Source of the DNA: Magnolia sinica
Taxonomy: Eukaryota; Streptophyta; Magnoliopsida; Magnoliales; Magnoliaceae
Direction: 5' to 3'
Assembly (NCBI RefSeq): GCF_029962835.1
Contig: NC_080577.1
Coordinates: 28,068,501 to 28,132,500 of the forward strand
DNA: 64,000 nt
Below the pieces are notes generated by a model that saw nothing but the letters and a program-made list of their open reading frames with translations, was not told the origin of the DNA and made no database searches. Shown in pieces: positions 44,067-56,768 of this stretch. The position numbers and the translations under genes were made by a program. Positions within the stretch are counted from its first letter, which is position 1, and each line of letters opens with the position of its first letter.

Positions 44067-44564
44067 CTGATTGGACCATTGAAAGCATAAATTAGGCCAG
44101 CAGTAACACTTCTCTAATACATGCATCTTCCAGGTTAGCTACTAAGAGTGAAGGCATGTGGAAAATGCAAAATGTTGCAGTTACCTGGCGAATAAGAAAT
44201 GGATCACGAGTTTCAAAGGCCACGAACTTATTCAAATTAAAAAGGATATTGAAAACATTTCCTGAAAGTTTGCAGCTTTTAAAGTCACGTAGAGTTAAAT
44301 GGCTCTCTCTCTGCAAGCAAACTTAAAATGTCATGGGTGGTTCAGTCATCTCTGGCTAGAATGGAAGAAATAATTATCAGAAAGTTAGTGAGTAGAAATA
44401 TGATGACCTCTGGTCCAATCATGTCCACCATCTGGCATAGAATGTCCTCAAAGAGCACAGGTTCCTGGGCCATGCACTCCATGCGATGCAACTGCTCCTC
44501 ATAAAAGAACTGCATTTCATTGGGTGTGAGTACGCCGTTTCCATCTAAATCTATGCACTTGAAC
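43926..44564 (-). CDS. PP2A regulatory subunit B'' (EF-hand, plant B''alpha/beta type), last three coding exons
   Basis: Exons 44564-44408, 44310-44185 and 44066-43926 join in frame to 140 C-terminal residues with TGA at 43928-43926. All visible junctions are GT-AG. The first carries a canonical EF-hand loop [12 protein letters not shown] and then [20 protein letters not shown]. The second has [20 protein letters not shown] and RDPFLIRQ. The third has [20 protein letters not shown] and ends [10 protein letters not shown], the hallmark end of Arabidopsis B''alpha/beta-type subunits. These bind calcium and target the PP2A catalytic core. Plant B'' proteins are about 540 residues, so three quarters are missing. 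I recognised no earlier exon up to base 64,000. Either a >19-kb intron follows or this is a 5'-truncated copy. Confidence 0.85.
44185..44310 (-). CDS. PP2A B'' penultimate coding exon
   Basis: Acceptor GCTTGCAG, donor CGCCAG|GTAACT; 126 nt, 42 complete codons from [10 protein letters not shown] to DPFLIRQ. Confidence 0.87.
44408..44564 (-). CDS. PP2A B'' exon with EF-hand
   Basis: Acceptor ATCTTTCAG, donor CCAGAG|GTCATC; 157 nt. The EF-hand loop [12 protein letters not shown] has all calcium-ligand positions. It begins at the second base set of a codon split with an upstream exon not seen here. Confidence 0.87.
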
Positions 44565-44699
44565 CTGAAAGATCAAATTCAGTGACATAAATACCATACA
44601 CATCCTATATTACCGTGAACAAAATCAGATTTTTGGAGTTTCAGATAGAAGCATGATGGTAGTGAACTAAAGTTGTATCCAACGGGTGCAGCATACACA

Positions 44700-45640
44700 A
44701 TCCCATCCTCCAACAAAATCCACAGGGGAATCATGAAAAACAGGAAGTCAATGGGAGAGGTCTGACCTTAATTTCAGACAGTTTCCAGGCAATTTGCAGC
44801 AACATCGATGCTTAAATATAATGATTTCGTTTCTTTGAAACTAGAAACAGCATGACCCTCTTCAAATGAGTCACCAGCACAACCTTGGCCTGACAAAAGA
44901 GGTGCACATCATTCCCAAACTGGAGATAAGAAACATTCAACCTCCCTCTGACAACATTAAAACGGCTTATTGATGGTGCCTTGTTAATCATTCAGCTTAA
45001 GGCTTTGGCAATCATTATGAATAGGAAAGGGAATGAAGCTCACTCTGGCAAATGCCTCTAGATCCAAGGAAAGAATGGGCCCATTAATTTGAATAGAATA
45101 TTGAGTAGGGGGAACACTTGACCAACTACCCTCTCCACCAAACCCCAAATCCCATCTTTTGCGTCAGAAACTGAAGAAAGTTCACAGTTATGTGGTTATG
45201 AGCTTTCTCCATATTTAGCTTGCAAATTATACCGACTTACCCTCCATCTCGACTCGAAGCACCTACACATAATAAGAGCTCCATTAACAATCTGTCTTCC
45301 AGGAAGAAAAGCCCATGTGATCTGAAAATGACCCCACCCTCATCAATCTCGCTGCTAAATTTTTTGCCAAAATTTTGTATGGCCCCTAATTATGCTAGGT
45401 CTAAACTTCCTCAATGCATCCGTTCCTTTCTCAGGGATGAGGGTAATAAAAGAAGCCCCCAACACTTTGGATAAACCCCCTCTGCTATGGAATTCGGATA
45501 CAAATGCCATCAAGTCCCCTTTCACCACCTCTTAAAAAACTTGAAAGCAAGCCAACTAGGGCAAGAGCTTTATCACCACAGGGTTCGGCTTATTTAACTC
45601 CCTCTTCCTCAATGCGCTGCTCTAACTAATCTGCACCCTA
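44700..45640 (-). pseudogene. L1-type LINE reverse transcriptase fragment A
   Basis: On the minus strand, broken frames give LIPEKGTDALRKFRP, GFLPGRQIVNGALIMC (matching the L1 F-V-x-G-R-Q-I motif) and LQFGNDVHLFC where the catalytic Y/F-x-D-D should be. Here the motif is F-G-N-D, so the first Asp is lost. Many stops and frameshifts. Confidence 0.6.
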
Positions 45641-45864
45641 TTCTATTTATTTTTTTAGAGATAAAAAGAATTTCAATTAACAACCCACAAAGTGGGAAAA
45701 GAATACAACAAAGAAAGCGTTAAACCATGTAGAAAACATCACCAAGAGAAACACCCGAGCTCACCTAGAAATCAGCCCTTTAATTATATTATAAGAGCCT
45801 CAACCCCCAGATTATCATACCGAAAGCAACGACCATTTCTAGCCCCCCAAATAGCCCAAGAAAA
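45641..45864 (-). pseudogene. LINE B 3' end, copy 1
   Basis: Encodes FSWAIWGARNGRCFR, the conserved WxIWxxRN end of plant L1 ORF2. A T-rich stretch at 45,645-45,660 may be the poly-A tail of the minus-strand element. Cut by the insertion at 45865. Confidence 0.55.
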
Positions 45865-47015
45865 CTGATGGGGACATCAGAGGACCCATTCGGGTGTATC
45901 AGAGACGGAGACGGCCAGCCACATCAACGCAACTTTCTTTGTAGATGAGAGACGAGTTCCAGATGGGGGCCGCCGAGCCATTTTGAAGACCCCACATGCA
46001 TTGGACGTGCATCAGGAAGACCCCACCTTGGGATAATGCATGTGGGCTGCTTGGGAGATCATTTTAGTCATAAGATTTCTATTTCGTGTCGATCCGACCG
46101 TTGAATCTTGTCGATCAGGCCATCGGGCCACTGAATCTTTTAGATCTGGGCCCCTTGGATTCTGATCTTGCTTTCTTTATGTTTTTTTGTTATTTTTAGG
46201 AGTTATTTGATGGTTGATATTGATAATATATGTTTTACTTTTCTTATTTTGGATAATGGGCCACTTTACTTAAGTGACATAGTTGTAATTATGCTGGATT
46301 TAATTTCGAATTTTTAATTATAAAAGCACAAGGGGGGTGGAGTTCCAACCCTAGTAGTGGTGTTATTAAGAAGAAAAAGAAGAAGAGTGGAGCTCTATTG
46401 TGTGAAGGAATTTTCTTATTTATTTTCTAGGGTTTTTTTATATTTAAAAAAACCCTCCCTTCCAATTAAATTATGGAAGGGTAGAAGCTTGCTTGGTGGT
46501 GGATTCCAAGGTACATCCTTCCTCTTCCTCATCTTTGAAAGGTATTCCTCTTCTTACATCCTTCCTCTCTCTTCTTTGAAAGGTATTCTTCTTCTTCTTC
46601 TCTTGTCTTCCTATTTTCCTTCCCATTACAACCCTCTAAACCCTCGATCTTCAATTTCCTCCTTTCCCCAATTTTTAAAAATACTAATTCCAAAATCTCC
46701 GATTCCCATGAATCCTAATTTTCCAAATTTCATATTTTCCCCCTCTTAACCCTAATCATAAGACCTACAAATCTGTCCATTGAGTGTGGAACGTGCCTAT
46801 GTTAAATTGAAAGTTTTATCCTTCCATCGGTCCAACTTTTAATTGATTTATGTGATTTCTTAGCATGCAGGCATGTGATTTAGGTTAAATCAGAGTTTAT
46901 TTCCTATTGTTTACTCTTAATTAATTGGTAGGTTAGCATCTTTTGTTAATTGAATTACATTATGGACTCTCTCATAATCTCCACGTTGCATGGTATCATT
47001 AAATCATGTGTCCTG
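45865..47015 (+). mobile_element. ~1.15-kb insertion in LINE B, solo-LTR-like
   Basis: It splits LINE B: the frame resumes after its removal. The flanks share AGAAAA. Inside are TTATAAAAGC near 46,319 (TATA-like), CT-rich leader-like sequence, and poly-T/TTAA-rich downstream sequence. The ends nearly fit TG...CA. No coding domain. Could be another retroposon. Confidence 0.4.
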
Positions 47016-47395
47016 CAGAAAAAAAACCCATCAAAATCAAGCACCACTTAACGTCGTCAGATTTGCCCACTCCACCACCATGTTAAGCCCACAAAAAATC
47101 TTTTACTGACCTCGGCATAACTCACTCCACATGAAGCAACTGGATAAAATGAGTCCATACTATAGAATTGAAGGAGCAATGCAAGAACAAATGATCAATA
47201 GATTCTACGTTCTCCTCACATTTCAGGCACATATTCAGGAACATTAATGCTCTCCTTGGAAGATTATCCACGGTAAGAATCCTCTTACACCCCACCAACC
47301 AAACAAAGGCCGCAACTTGCGAAGGGGCTCCATAAAACCAACAGTGAAATAGGTGAGGAGCCATCGTGGATAACCTTCTCCCAACCTCGGCATAA
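47016..47395 (-). pseudogene. LINE B zinc-finger/RNase-like C-terminal region (zf-RVT), copy 1
   Basis: Minus-strand frames give VWLVGCKRILTVDNLPRRAL, MFLNMCLKCEENVESIDHLF and LHCSFNSIVW, the zf-RVT domain (C-x2-C-x-H-x4-C type) at the end of plant L1 ORF2. It duplicates 47,633-47,950. Confidence 0.7.
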
Positions 47396-47632
47396 CCCAC
47401 TCCACATGAAGCGCTAAACCGTGTAGAAAAGATCGCCAAGAGAAACGCCCTTAACATAAGGAGCCCACCCAAAAACCAGCCCTTCAATTCTATATAAGAG
47501 CCTCAATCCCCACATTATCATTCCGAAAGCAACGACCATTTCTAGCCCCCCAAATAGCAGCCCCCCCAAAATAAATAAAAAAATAAAAAAAATAATAATA
47601 ATAAATAAAAATAAAAAAATAAAAAAATCAAG
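47396..47632 (-). pseudogene. LINE B 3' end, copy 2, with A/T-rich expansion
   Basis: Encodes GARNGRCFRNDNVGIEALI and WAPYVKGVSLGDLF, duplicating copy 1. An AAATAA-rich stretch at 47,572-47,626 occupies the place of the insertion found in copy 1. Confidence 0.6.
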
Positions 47633-49560
47633 CACCACTCTGTCATATTTACCCACTCCACCACCATGCCAAGTACACAAAAAATCTTCTACCGGCCTCG
47701 GCCCACTCCACATGAACTAGATAGAATAAGTCCACACTTTCGAAGCGAATGAGCAATGCAAGAACAAATGATCAATAGATTCCACATTCTCCTCACACAT
47801 CAGGCACATTCAGCAATATCAATGCTCTCCTTTGAAAATTATCCACTGTGAGAATCCTCTTACGCCCCACCAACCAAACAAAGGTTGCAACTTGCGGAGG
47901 GGCTTCGTAAAACCAACAATGAAACATGTGAAGAGCCATCGAAGGAGGATCATCCTCCCAAATACACTTCACAAATGAACGCATTGAGAATTTACCTGAA
48001 GGATGCCCCAACCAAAAAAAGAGAATTTGAAGCAGAAAGGGAGGGATGAATCTTTGCCAAATGAGCCAATAAGACAACATAATCATCGAATTCATCATCT
48101 GATGACATGTCCTCATACACGGGGAATTCCAAATCACTATCCCTCCACAAATAGAATAACAATTCGCAACCATTACAAAACGGTCTTGAGCTAGCCTTGC
48201 CACTCTAGGAAATAAATCTTGGAGCACTCGATCTCCGCACCATTTGTCCACCCAGAACCAAATGCAATGCCCATCACCCAAAGAGAACACAATCCTCCAA
48301 AACACAAGATGATTTGTCAACGCTATCGCTTTCCAAACACGAGAAGCTCTATATGGCGATGGTCCCTTCACCGACCATTCACCCCTTTGAACCCCATATT
48401 TTTGAAGCAACTGTTTCCCTCCATAATCTTCCCTCCTCAGACGCGAACCACCATACCCATTTGCCAAGAAGAGCAACATTAATATCTCCAAGGCCTCTAA
48501 TCCCAATCCCTACTCTAATTGGCTTAAACACTTTGGACCACTTGAGAAGAAACTTCCTACCATCCAAAGCACCATTCCAAAGAAAAACTTTCATCATCTT
48601 GTCCAACCTATCCAACACCTCCTTGAGACATTTAAACAAGGACAAAAAATGAACCGACATATTGGAAAAAGCTATTTTGATTAACGTGAGCCAACCACCC
48701 AAAGAAAGATATAGGCACTACCAAGAAGCAAGCTTCCTTTCAATCCTTTCTACCACGTAATCCCGAAGGAACTTAGCCAGCTTGTCGATACACAAAGGAA
48801 GCCCTAAATAAGTTGAAGGGAAAGGACCTGGTTTTGCACCCAAAAATACCCGCCAAGCAGTAAAGATCTTCATCACAAAAATTTATTCTCAACAATTATG
48901 ATTTAGCCATGTTGATCTCCAATCCCGACATAGCTTCAAAACAGACAAACAATTTTTGAAGATTATCTGCTAAGGGGAGATCAGCATCACAGAAAAGAAG
49001 CGTGTCATCAACATATTGAAGGTGATTGATCTAACACCCAATCGTCGAGGTCTTGAAGGCCTTGAAAAGCCCATTTTCCTCTCCCTTCTGAAGCATTCTG
49101 CTAAAAGCTTCTCCAATAACCATAAACAAATAGGGAGATAAAAGATCCCCCCGTCTCAAACCTCTTGAAGCCTTGAAAAAGCCTTTCGACAAGCCGATGA
49201 CCAACACTGAAAAGGAGGTTAATTGAACACACACCTTATCCAACTACTCCACTTAGAGCCACATCCCAATCTACCAAGCATATAGTCTAGAAAACCCCAA
49301 TATACATGATCATAATCCTTTTCCACATCCAACTTATACACCAATATGCTTTTCTTCTCCTTGAATCAATACATTCATTCATGGGATAAGAGTGCATTGT
49401 CCAAAATCCGTCTACCTGCAATAAAAGCACCTTGAGAGTAAAAAATAACCTTAGCAAGAAAACTTTTGTACCGAACAACAAGAATCTTGGCCAGAAATTT
49501 GTAAGGGCCATTTATGAGGCTAATTGGCTTGAACTCTTTGAGATGAACTGCCTTAATGCA
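47633..49560 (-). pseudogene. LINE B reverse transcriptase and zf-RVT, main part
   Basis: Contains QYVDDTLLFCDADL (catalytic YVDD at 49015-49004), ASRGLRRGDLLSPYLFMVIG, FKPISLINGPYKFLAKILVV, IAGRRILDNALLSHE, then WRIVFSLGDGHCIWFWVDKW and the zf-RVT domain. This is the order of plant L1 ORF2. Stops and frameshifts (for example after ALLSHE) show it is dead. Confidence 0.8.
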
Positions 49561-50135
49561 AGGGCATTTTCACACCGGGCTCGAGTGAGGTGGCATGTGA
49601 GATACAGGGGCAGACTAGAGGTGGGCGGCAGTGTGAGGCGGGCCCCACCCGTGTGAGGCAAAACCCATGTGATGTGGGGCCCACAAGGGGTGTTTGGTCG
49701 AGGACCTAACCCATGGGATGTGGAGCTTGGGCTATGAGATAAAGGAATTGATTTGTCACACTATCAGTTCAAGCTTTTAGAACAAGTGGTTAGTTGTCTT
49801 ACATTAAGTGGTATCATAGCGAGAGGTCTCCTGTTCGAGACTCCTCATCAGGGGTGATTAATGAATGGGCATTTTCACACCGGGCTTGAGTGGAGTGGCT
49901 CATGTGATGTAGGGGCACACTTGGGGCGGGCATCCCGTGTGAGGCAGGCCCCACCTGTCTAAGGCAGGTGGCTCATGCGAGGCGGAACTCGTATGATGTG
50001 GGGCCCACGAGGGGGGTTCGACCTAGGACCTAGCCCATGGGATGTGAGGCCTGGGCTATTGGATAAAGGGACTGATTCACCACGCTCTATTAGTTCAGCT
50101 TTAGAGCAAGTGGTTAGTTGTCATGCGTCACGCCC
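49561..50135. mobile_element. Two tandem SINE-like monomers inserted in LINE B
   Basis: Two ~290-bp units each begin GGGCATTTTCACACCGGGC and contain GATGTGGGGCCCAC and CAAGTGGTTAGTTGTC. Only the first has the full GGTATCATAGCGAGAGGTCT and CTGTTCGAGACTCC, which resemble Pol III boxes A and B. The LINE frame is broken exactly here. Class uncertain. Confidence 0.5.
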
Positions 50136-50910
50136 TTTCAACTTTAGGGATGAGAGCGATAAACAAGGCCCTAAGGTCAATCAACAAGCAACCTTGATGA
50201 TAAAATTCTGCACAGAAATCCATAATATGGCCTTTTAAAATATGTCAAAACTTTTGGTAAAACAACATTGGAAAACCATCGGGGCCCCACGCTTTATCTC
50301 CACACATAGAACCGAAAGCCGCCCTCACCTCTTCTTCCAAAAAAGGCACTTCTACAGAAGAAGCATCGACTGATGGGAGTTGCATAAACTCGATACTTTG
50401 TAATCCTCTAATATCCCTGTGAGAAAATAAGTTATCGGCTTTAGACACACTTTTGTGCAATTTTTTCTCCACCATTCTCTTTTCTTCTCCGCTTCCCCCC
50501 CCCCCCCCTTTTCCATTCATAGCTATTTACTATTGCTCTCACATGATCCCAAGGGATGGCTTTTCCCAGATGAAATAAAGCATTTGATTCATGTAACAAG
50601 AGAGATTTCCCTTTCCTTACCTGGAAAGATGTGGCCATTAAAGAGGGGTTTAAGTGAAACATAATTGACTAGGTGGCAGACTCGTGGAAGAAATGAGATT
50701 GGAATAATATTTCCCCAGTGTCTTAAAAAGATCTTGTATTTTCCTCCACTCTTCTACCATCCACCACCAAACTACAATTCCATTTTGCCTCCTAATGTTT
50801 CCTATCTCGTGGAAGAAAGTGATTTCTTTCTCTCCTTGAGCCAAATAGATTGTGACTATTATCCCCACACAATCTCATTCAATCAAATGAAGATTGGACA
50901 CCAAAAGAAT
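50136..50910 (-). pseudogene. LINE B RT N-terminal region
   Basis: Encodes MCGDKAWGPDGFPMLFYQKF (the L1 K-A-x-G-P-D-G-F motif), then FFHEIGNIRRQNGIV (the linker with FFH) in a shifted frame. The endonuclease domain was not recognised beyond 50,910. Confidence 0.65.
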
Positions 50911-51349
50911 TAACTGTTGAACCATATGAGGCACAAAACTCTCAAGTAAAGTTCAAACAAAAGGAATTTACCCACCTATTCCAACCGAGGAGACGGGACA
51001 TTTGACAAGGAGATTTTGAAATAGCAGAGACTTGGTCCGATCAAGCTATTGAATATTGGAAACAATAACAAGGCAGTTAACGTCCTCCTTCCTAACTTTT
51101 GTTTCAAACACAAACTTAATGGTGTCACAATTGCATCTTTTTTCTAGAGATCATGCAAATTTGATTTGAAGAAAAAAGCAAAGACAAGAAATTGATGCTC
51201 ATGAAGAAAACCAAAAGGAATCAACATTAACAAAAAGAACTTACGACAAGTAGCCTAAGAGCCAAAACCCATGAAACTACTTCCACATTGGCCTTCCTAA
51301 ACACCTTGTATTCTTCTTCTCCTCTTGTCTCCTATCCTGAGAAGCAGAC

Positions 51350-51990
51350 AACTTCAAGATTGATCGAATGGAATATTTATAAATTCCCATGCAGTGGGCA
51401 AGGAGAGACAAGGCCCCAAATCTTTTTCTCTACCCCGCTCCCAACTCCTACCCATGCCACTTGTCCATCCCCTTACTTGATTGATCAAGCAAACCTTATC
51501 TTGATGAATGACCAAACACTAGTAATATCTTATCGCTAAAATTAACCATCCATCTCATCATTTAATCAACGTCCCACCTATACATCTAATCGATCGTATA
51601 CATATCCCACCGAATCCGAACCTATCCTTTTGAATCTTATGAACCATTATCTCTAATATCGAACAAGCAAAAAACTTCAGGACTAATCGAATGAAATATT
51701 TATGAATTCCCATGCAGTGGGCAAGAAGAGACAAGGCCCTAAGCCTTTTTCTCTACCCCACTCCCAATTCCTACCCATGCCACTTGTCCATCCCCTTACT
51801 TGATTGATCAAGCAAACCTTATCTTGATGAATGAACAAACACTAGTAATATCTTATCGCTAAAATTAACCATCCATCTCATCATTTAATCAATGTCCCAC
51901 CTATACATCTAATTGATCATATACATATCCAACCGAATCCGAACCTATCCTTTTGAATCTTATGAACCGTTATCTCTAATATCGAACACG
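51350..51990. repeat. ~323-bp tandem duplication
   Basis: The block from ACTTCA(A/G)GA...TCGAATG through GAACCATTATCTCTAATAT occurs at about 51,351-51,665 and 51,674-51,990, with about 20 single-base differences. Confidence 0.75.
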
Positions 51991-52576
51991 CATCCTTGGT
52001 AAGTATCTATCCCTAGATTATCCTTCTAAATCACTCGATTATAGGAAAATCTCCAGGTATGAGCGTATGACTAGAGAAGAGACCTCTATGGTAGGTTGTT
52101 ACCCTTGACCAAGTAAGAGACTTTGAAAGCAGTGCCTTTACCAAGACTTAACTCTAGAGATCCAAGGTTTAGATGTGAATCATGGCAATAATTTTGGCAA
52201 GTTAAGATGGTCGTAAGGTAGATAAAAGAATTCGTGAATCAAGGTTATAGTTCTTCTAAGCTTTAGTCCTTCTACCTCACCTTTTCAGAATAGTACTTGG
52301 CAAAGAGTTTAAATGAGGGTTCTTTTGTAAGAATTGCTTAGAAACATGCCTAGAACTATGTAGAACCATTAGATATCCCAAAATACTTGGATCAAAGATA
52401 ATTACGGAAATGCCAATAACTTAGACCCTTGATTTTAGATCGGATGGTTCCCATGATCCGTTCGATCCGAAATTGTCTCATGCCTATCTCTCATAAATAA
52501 ACCATACATATCAAATTTCAGCCCTTGGATCATAGTAACCCCTTAAACATTGATTTTAGTGTAGATCAAGGAAAGT
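51991..52576. other. LTR-like or unknown sequence left of the inverted repeat
   Basis: No coding match. It probably continues the left arm, but its partner would lie beyond base 64,000. Confidence 0.3.
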
Positions 52577-53170
52577 TAATGGATAATCGTAGTCGAATAT
52601 TTCCCTTCATGTGAATGACTTAGATCGCCCATCATATGGATCAAATGTGTGATATGAGTGCCTCACCTTGATAAGCATATTCTTAAGCTCCAAGTTACCT
52701 CATTTTAAGAAATAATAAAGCTGACCAAATTTGGACTTTCCAGTATCCCATTAGTCTTATATGACTACGAGATTATACAAAATTTAAACCCCGATCTATG
52801 ATCCTATATCGTCAAATGATGGTCACCCCAAAGCTAATTCTTGCATTTTGGCGCAACAGGCAGAATCTCAAATTTAGGCATTTCCATCAAATTTTGCCCA
52901 ATCGTTTGCCTATCATGACTATGGATTTTCTCCAATTTTAGACCTCGATCATCATGTGCAGACACTTAATCGAGATCCAAGTTTATTTTGGCATCCACCA
53001 AGCCTTTTCAAGATCATCCATTATATGTAATGGACTACCTTGAAAATTATATATTTCAACTATACTTTTAATCCAAACGAGATGAGCGGAGTAGATTTCA
53101 TTAAAGATTAACCCATGGCCTACTTTTGGAGAATTAAACTTGGAGTTGAGAGGTGTAGATGCCCACCCCA

Positions 53171-53184
53171 TTATAAGAGGGTGT
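53171..53184 (+). promoter_or_regulatory. TATA-like TTATAAGAGG
   Basis: CCCATTATAAGAGGGTG is present here and, reversed, near 63,350-63,362, conserved between both arms. It suggests an LTR promoter; inference. Confidence 0.3.
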
Positions 53185-54099
53185 GCACGCCCATCCTCTT
53201 CCTTATTCCCTCAAAAGCTCAAGCCGCCACTCGTTTTCTCCAGCCCCTCACATCCATATAGAGAGAGAGAGAAGAGAGGGAGGACGTCCACCTCATCACC
53301 TTTGCTTGGACGTCCCCCATCATTCACCCTAGCACGTGTGATCTCCCCATCACCGTAGCTCGTGTAAAGGTCATTCTCCCTCCAAGTTCAACCTAGGGTC
53401 CCTATAGGCTTATATACAATTCTAGCTAGTTTTCTCTTAAAATGTAAGAATTGTTTCCTTTATTGTTTGATTCATAAAGCCCTCGTTAATTATCTGTTTC
53501 ATTGCTGTAAAATTGATGATGACAAAATGAATCCAAGTTTAGATAAGGTTTGACAGAGAATTGAATGATAAATGGGTTCAAACCCTAACTACATGAAGTA
53601 GGGTTCATAAACTATGTGGAATTGATGAAGAAAACCACATCTAGGGTGGCCATGTGAACCTATGGTGCCTAAATTGATGTCATATGATGATGGATCTCGT
53701 GGGAGCATTTAGATCAGCGAATTAACCCGTTGTGGCGAGCTAAACCGCCGAGTCTACAAGGTGCGCCAAATAGGTTGGCCCATATGGACCCTATATGTTG
53801 TATATTGGGTTGACCTATTTGTTGTGTTGTTTGTGAGTGGTCTAATGGCGTTTAACATGAGAATTATGGGATGATATATTGCGGGACTTTTTAATTAATA
53901 TGAGAATATTACATGTTTAAATATATGAACATGGATTTATGGCTAGAATCCTGTTTATGATGGAACTATGTGGAAACTATGGATCTTTCATGAGGAATAT
54001 CGTATTGATGGACATGGCATGCCCATGTGATGATGTGATAATGGACTTTTAACCACCATTGCCTCCTAGAGTGCGGCCCGCTATAGAAACTATCTCACA

Positions 54100-55960
54100 A
54101 TGGGGCCCATGGCCCTTAAACTAGCTAGAAAATGAATGGGCAACATACATATTATCTCATTCATCATGGTGGGCCTCTTGGGGCGGCCCATGGCCCAGAA
54201 AAATAATGGCCAGAGGTACATACAACACATGCATCATGGTGGGCCTCATGGGGCAAGCCCATATGCTCCAGAAAATGGTCGGGCAAAGTGTACATCACAT
54301 ATATCATTGTGGGTTTTACAGGTCAGCCCATAATTCAGCAAATTGGATGGGCAGCCTGTACATAATATGCATACAATAATGTGGGCTCAATGGCTGGACG
54401 TCCAGCCCATCTGGGCCTGCTGGACGTCCAAAAATCTGGACAGTCTAGTATCCAGATAGAAGGTGGGCCTTACAAAGTTCTGATGGGGCCCATAATCTCA
54501 GAAAAATGGATGTATAGTGTGTATACACTATTCTTTCAACCTGGTGGGCCTCACAACTCCAAAATGGTCCGATTCATGCAGTAAATGGGGTCCTTGCTGA
54601 ACGTCCAGCCTTCCCATCTTTCTAGACCTGCTGGGTGTCTGGCAAATGGACTATCTGGATAAAATACTCTCCTCATGGTGGCTCATACATATCATAGTGG
54701 GCCCCACGAGATGAACAACATGAATACAACACATACATCAGGGTGGACCTGCTGCTGGACGGCCAGTCCAGCAACGTCCCAGCCCTGCTGGACGTCCCAA
54801 ATAGATGGATGGTGGGCTTAAACATTACACAAGGTGGGCCCCACTTGCAGACGTCCACCAGGGGGTGGGCCACGTCCAGGTGGGCCACAAAATGGAGGAA
54901 CGACATGGATATAATACAAACATCGAGGTGGGTCCAGCAGGGTGCTGGACAGTTAGCCCAACCCCATGTTGGGCCTGACTAAGCTAGCTTGGGGCGTCCT
55001 GCAGATGGGTGACTTGGATATCACACATTTCCCTAAGGTGGGTGGGTCCCAGTTAGGTGGGCCACCAAATAGATGGACGAAGAGGATAAAACATATACAT
55101 CATGGCCGGTCCAGCAGATGGCTGGACGGTCAAGCTGTTGGCCCAGATTGGGCATTGGATCTGCCACCTGGTTGGGCCCAAGGCCTGCTGAATATGGAAG
55201 AAATGGATGGATGGTATGTATCCTCACATGCATAGCGAGGTGGGGTCCACGTGAGTGGGCCACCAGCTTGAAATAAATCTGATATTTATATTTTCCTTAC
55301 GTCCAGGCCGAGGGCCCACACCATGGACGGTCTCCCCATGGACAGACGGTGAGGATACAAGACATACATCAAGGTGGGGTCCACACACAAGTAGGCCACC
55401 CCACAACCCAATCAAACTGGATCAAGATGATATTTTCCCTTCATCCCTTCCTGCATGACCGAGGTTGGAAAAACGGACAGCAAGTGAAGCCCAGTTGCTG
55501 GATGGTGTGGATTAAAATACATACATCATGAAATGGTCCACCTGGATGGGCCGCATAGTGTCCGGATCAAGCTAACATTTATGTTTTCTCTCTTGCATTT
55601 GGATCATATATATCAGGGCAGCAAGGGGGGCCAGCCAGCATCCAAAAAACTGGATAGCCAGGCCATCCCACCTGCTGGACGGTCTGGATCTGTTGAGCAC
55701 ATCAGGTGGGCCACACAACATCATAGAGAGACGGTTGTGGGAGGGGTTCCGCCACTATAAGCCCCATTAGGCGCCATGCATACATCAAGATGGGTCCCAT
55801 CCATGTGTGGTCCCTCAAATCAACAATCAAGGTGGAGATGCCATCCCCACCAAAAGCTTAAGGATCTAGATGACCCCTTTTACATGCTAGATATCAAAGA
55901 AACATCATGATGGGGTCCATGGAGAATAACCCCATCATGGTACATGCATGCAAACATGGT
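54100..55960 (+). repeat. Degenerate array of GTGGGCC-type ~80-110-bp repeats
   Basis: Many copies of the order ATGGATGG..., ATACATACATCATG, GTGGGCC(C/T)CA, one per 80-110 bp. It is interrupted by GCTGGACGTCCAGC palindromes. The reversed copy is at 58,650-60,480. Short ORFs in it are products of the repeat. Confidence 0.65.
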
Positions 55961-56768
55961 GGGCTATTGGCCACACTTAAGGGCCAAGATGGGATCCCTA
56001 CCATTGATTGGTAGGTCCCACTTACCCTCATGCAAGAAAATGGACAAATCTAGCCTATGAATGCACCCAGCTCTCCTCTTCTTGCTCCCTAGTATTCCAA
56101 AGCTCGTAAAGTGCTTCTTTAATGGTGGAGATGGTGCTCCAATGGTTGGATTGGGTGGGATCGATATTAGAGAATGGCTGAGTTTTTGGAGTTTTCCCCC
56201 TCTTTTCTTTCCTTGGACGATTTCACTCTCTTTGGGGTTGCTAGAGAAGATGGGATTGGGAAATGAGGGAGATGTGTGGTAAGATGGGATGGGAAAGCAT
56301 GTTTGTAGCGTAATGATGATGTGTAAGGCAACAATGGCTTGTATGATGATGACATGTAAGAGGTGTAAGAATCATGAGCAACCTAGTCATCATTACTTGT
56401 AAGGCATGGGGGCTAGGGTGATATCATCCTAGGCTAGGTAGGCTAGGATGATGTCATAGTCATGATGGCTAGTAAAGATTCTTCTCTACCTAGAATCTAT
56501 GGTCCCACAACACGCAGTCTATGGCCGGGATTATGTGCGAGTCATAACTCCTAGTCTAGGTATCGGATTGGTACGCGAGACGCGGCGTTGGACCGCAGCA
56601 ATAGCGCGGTCGCAATGGTACAGGTTTCGGGTCGAGTGGACTCGAGTCTACGGGATGCGACTTAAGGTCGCTCGCAAACGCTGACTACAGGTCACGAGTC
56701 ACTGGAATTCGATGGGGAGGATCGCGGGATCCTAAGGAACGGTATGGTACTAGAACACGGGCCTTACA

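Noticed and set aside
43926..44564. TON2/FASS as the identity of the PP2A subunit
   Set aside because: TON2 has a different C-terminus; the LSMEED...[10 protein letters not shown] end fits the EF-hand B''alpha/beta type.
46357..46749. 130-codon plus ORF as a gene
   Set aside because: Lies in a CT-rich leader-like part of the LTR-like insertion; Ser/Leu/Pro low-complexity translation only.
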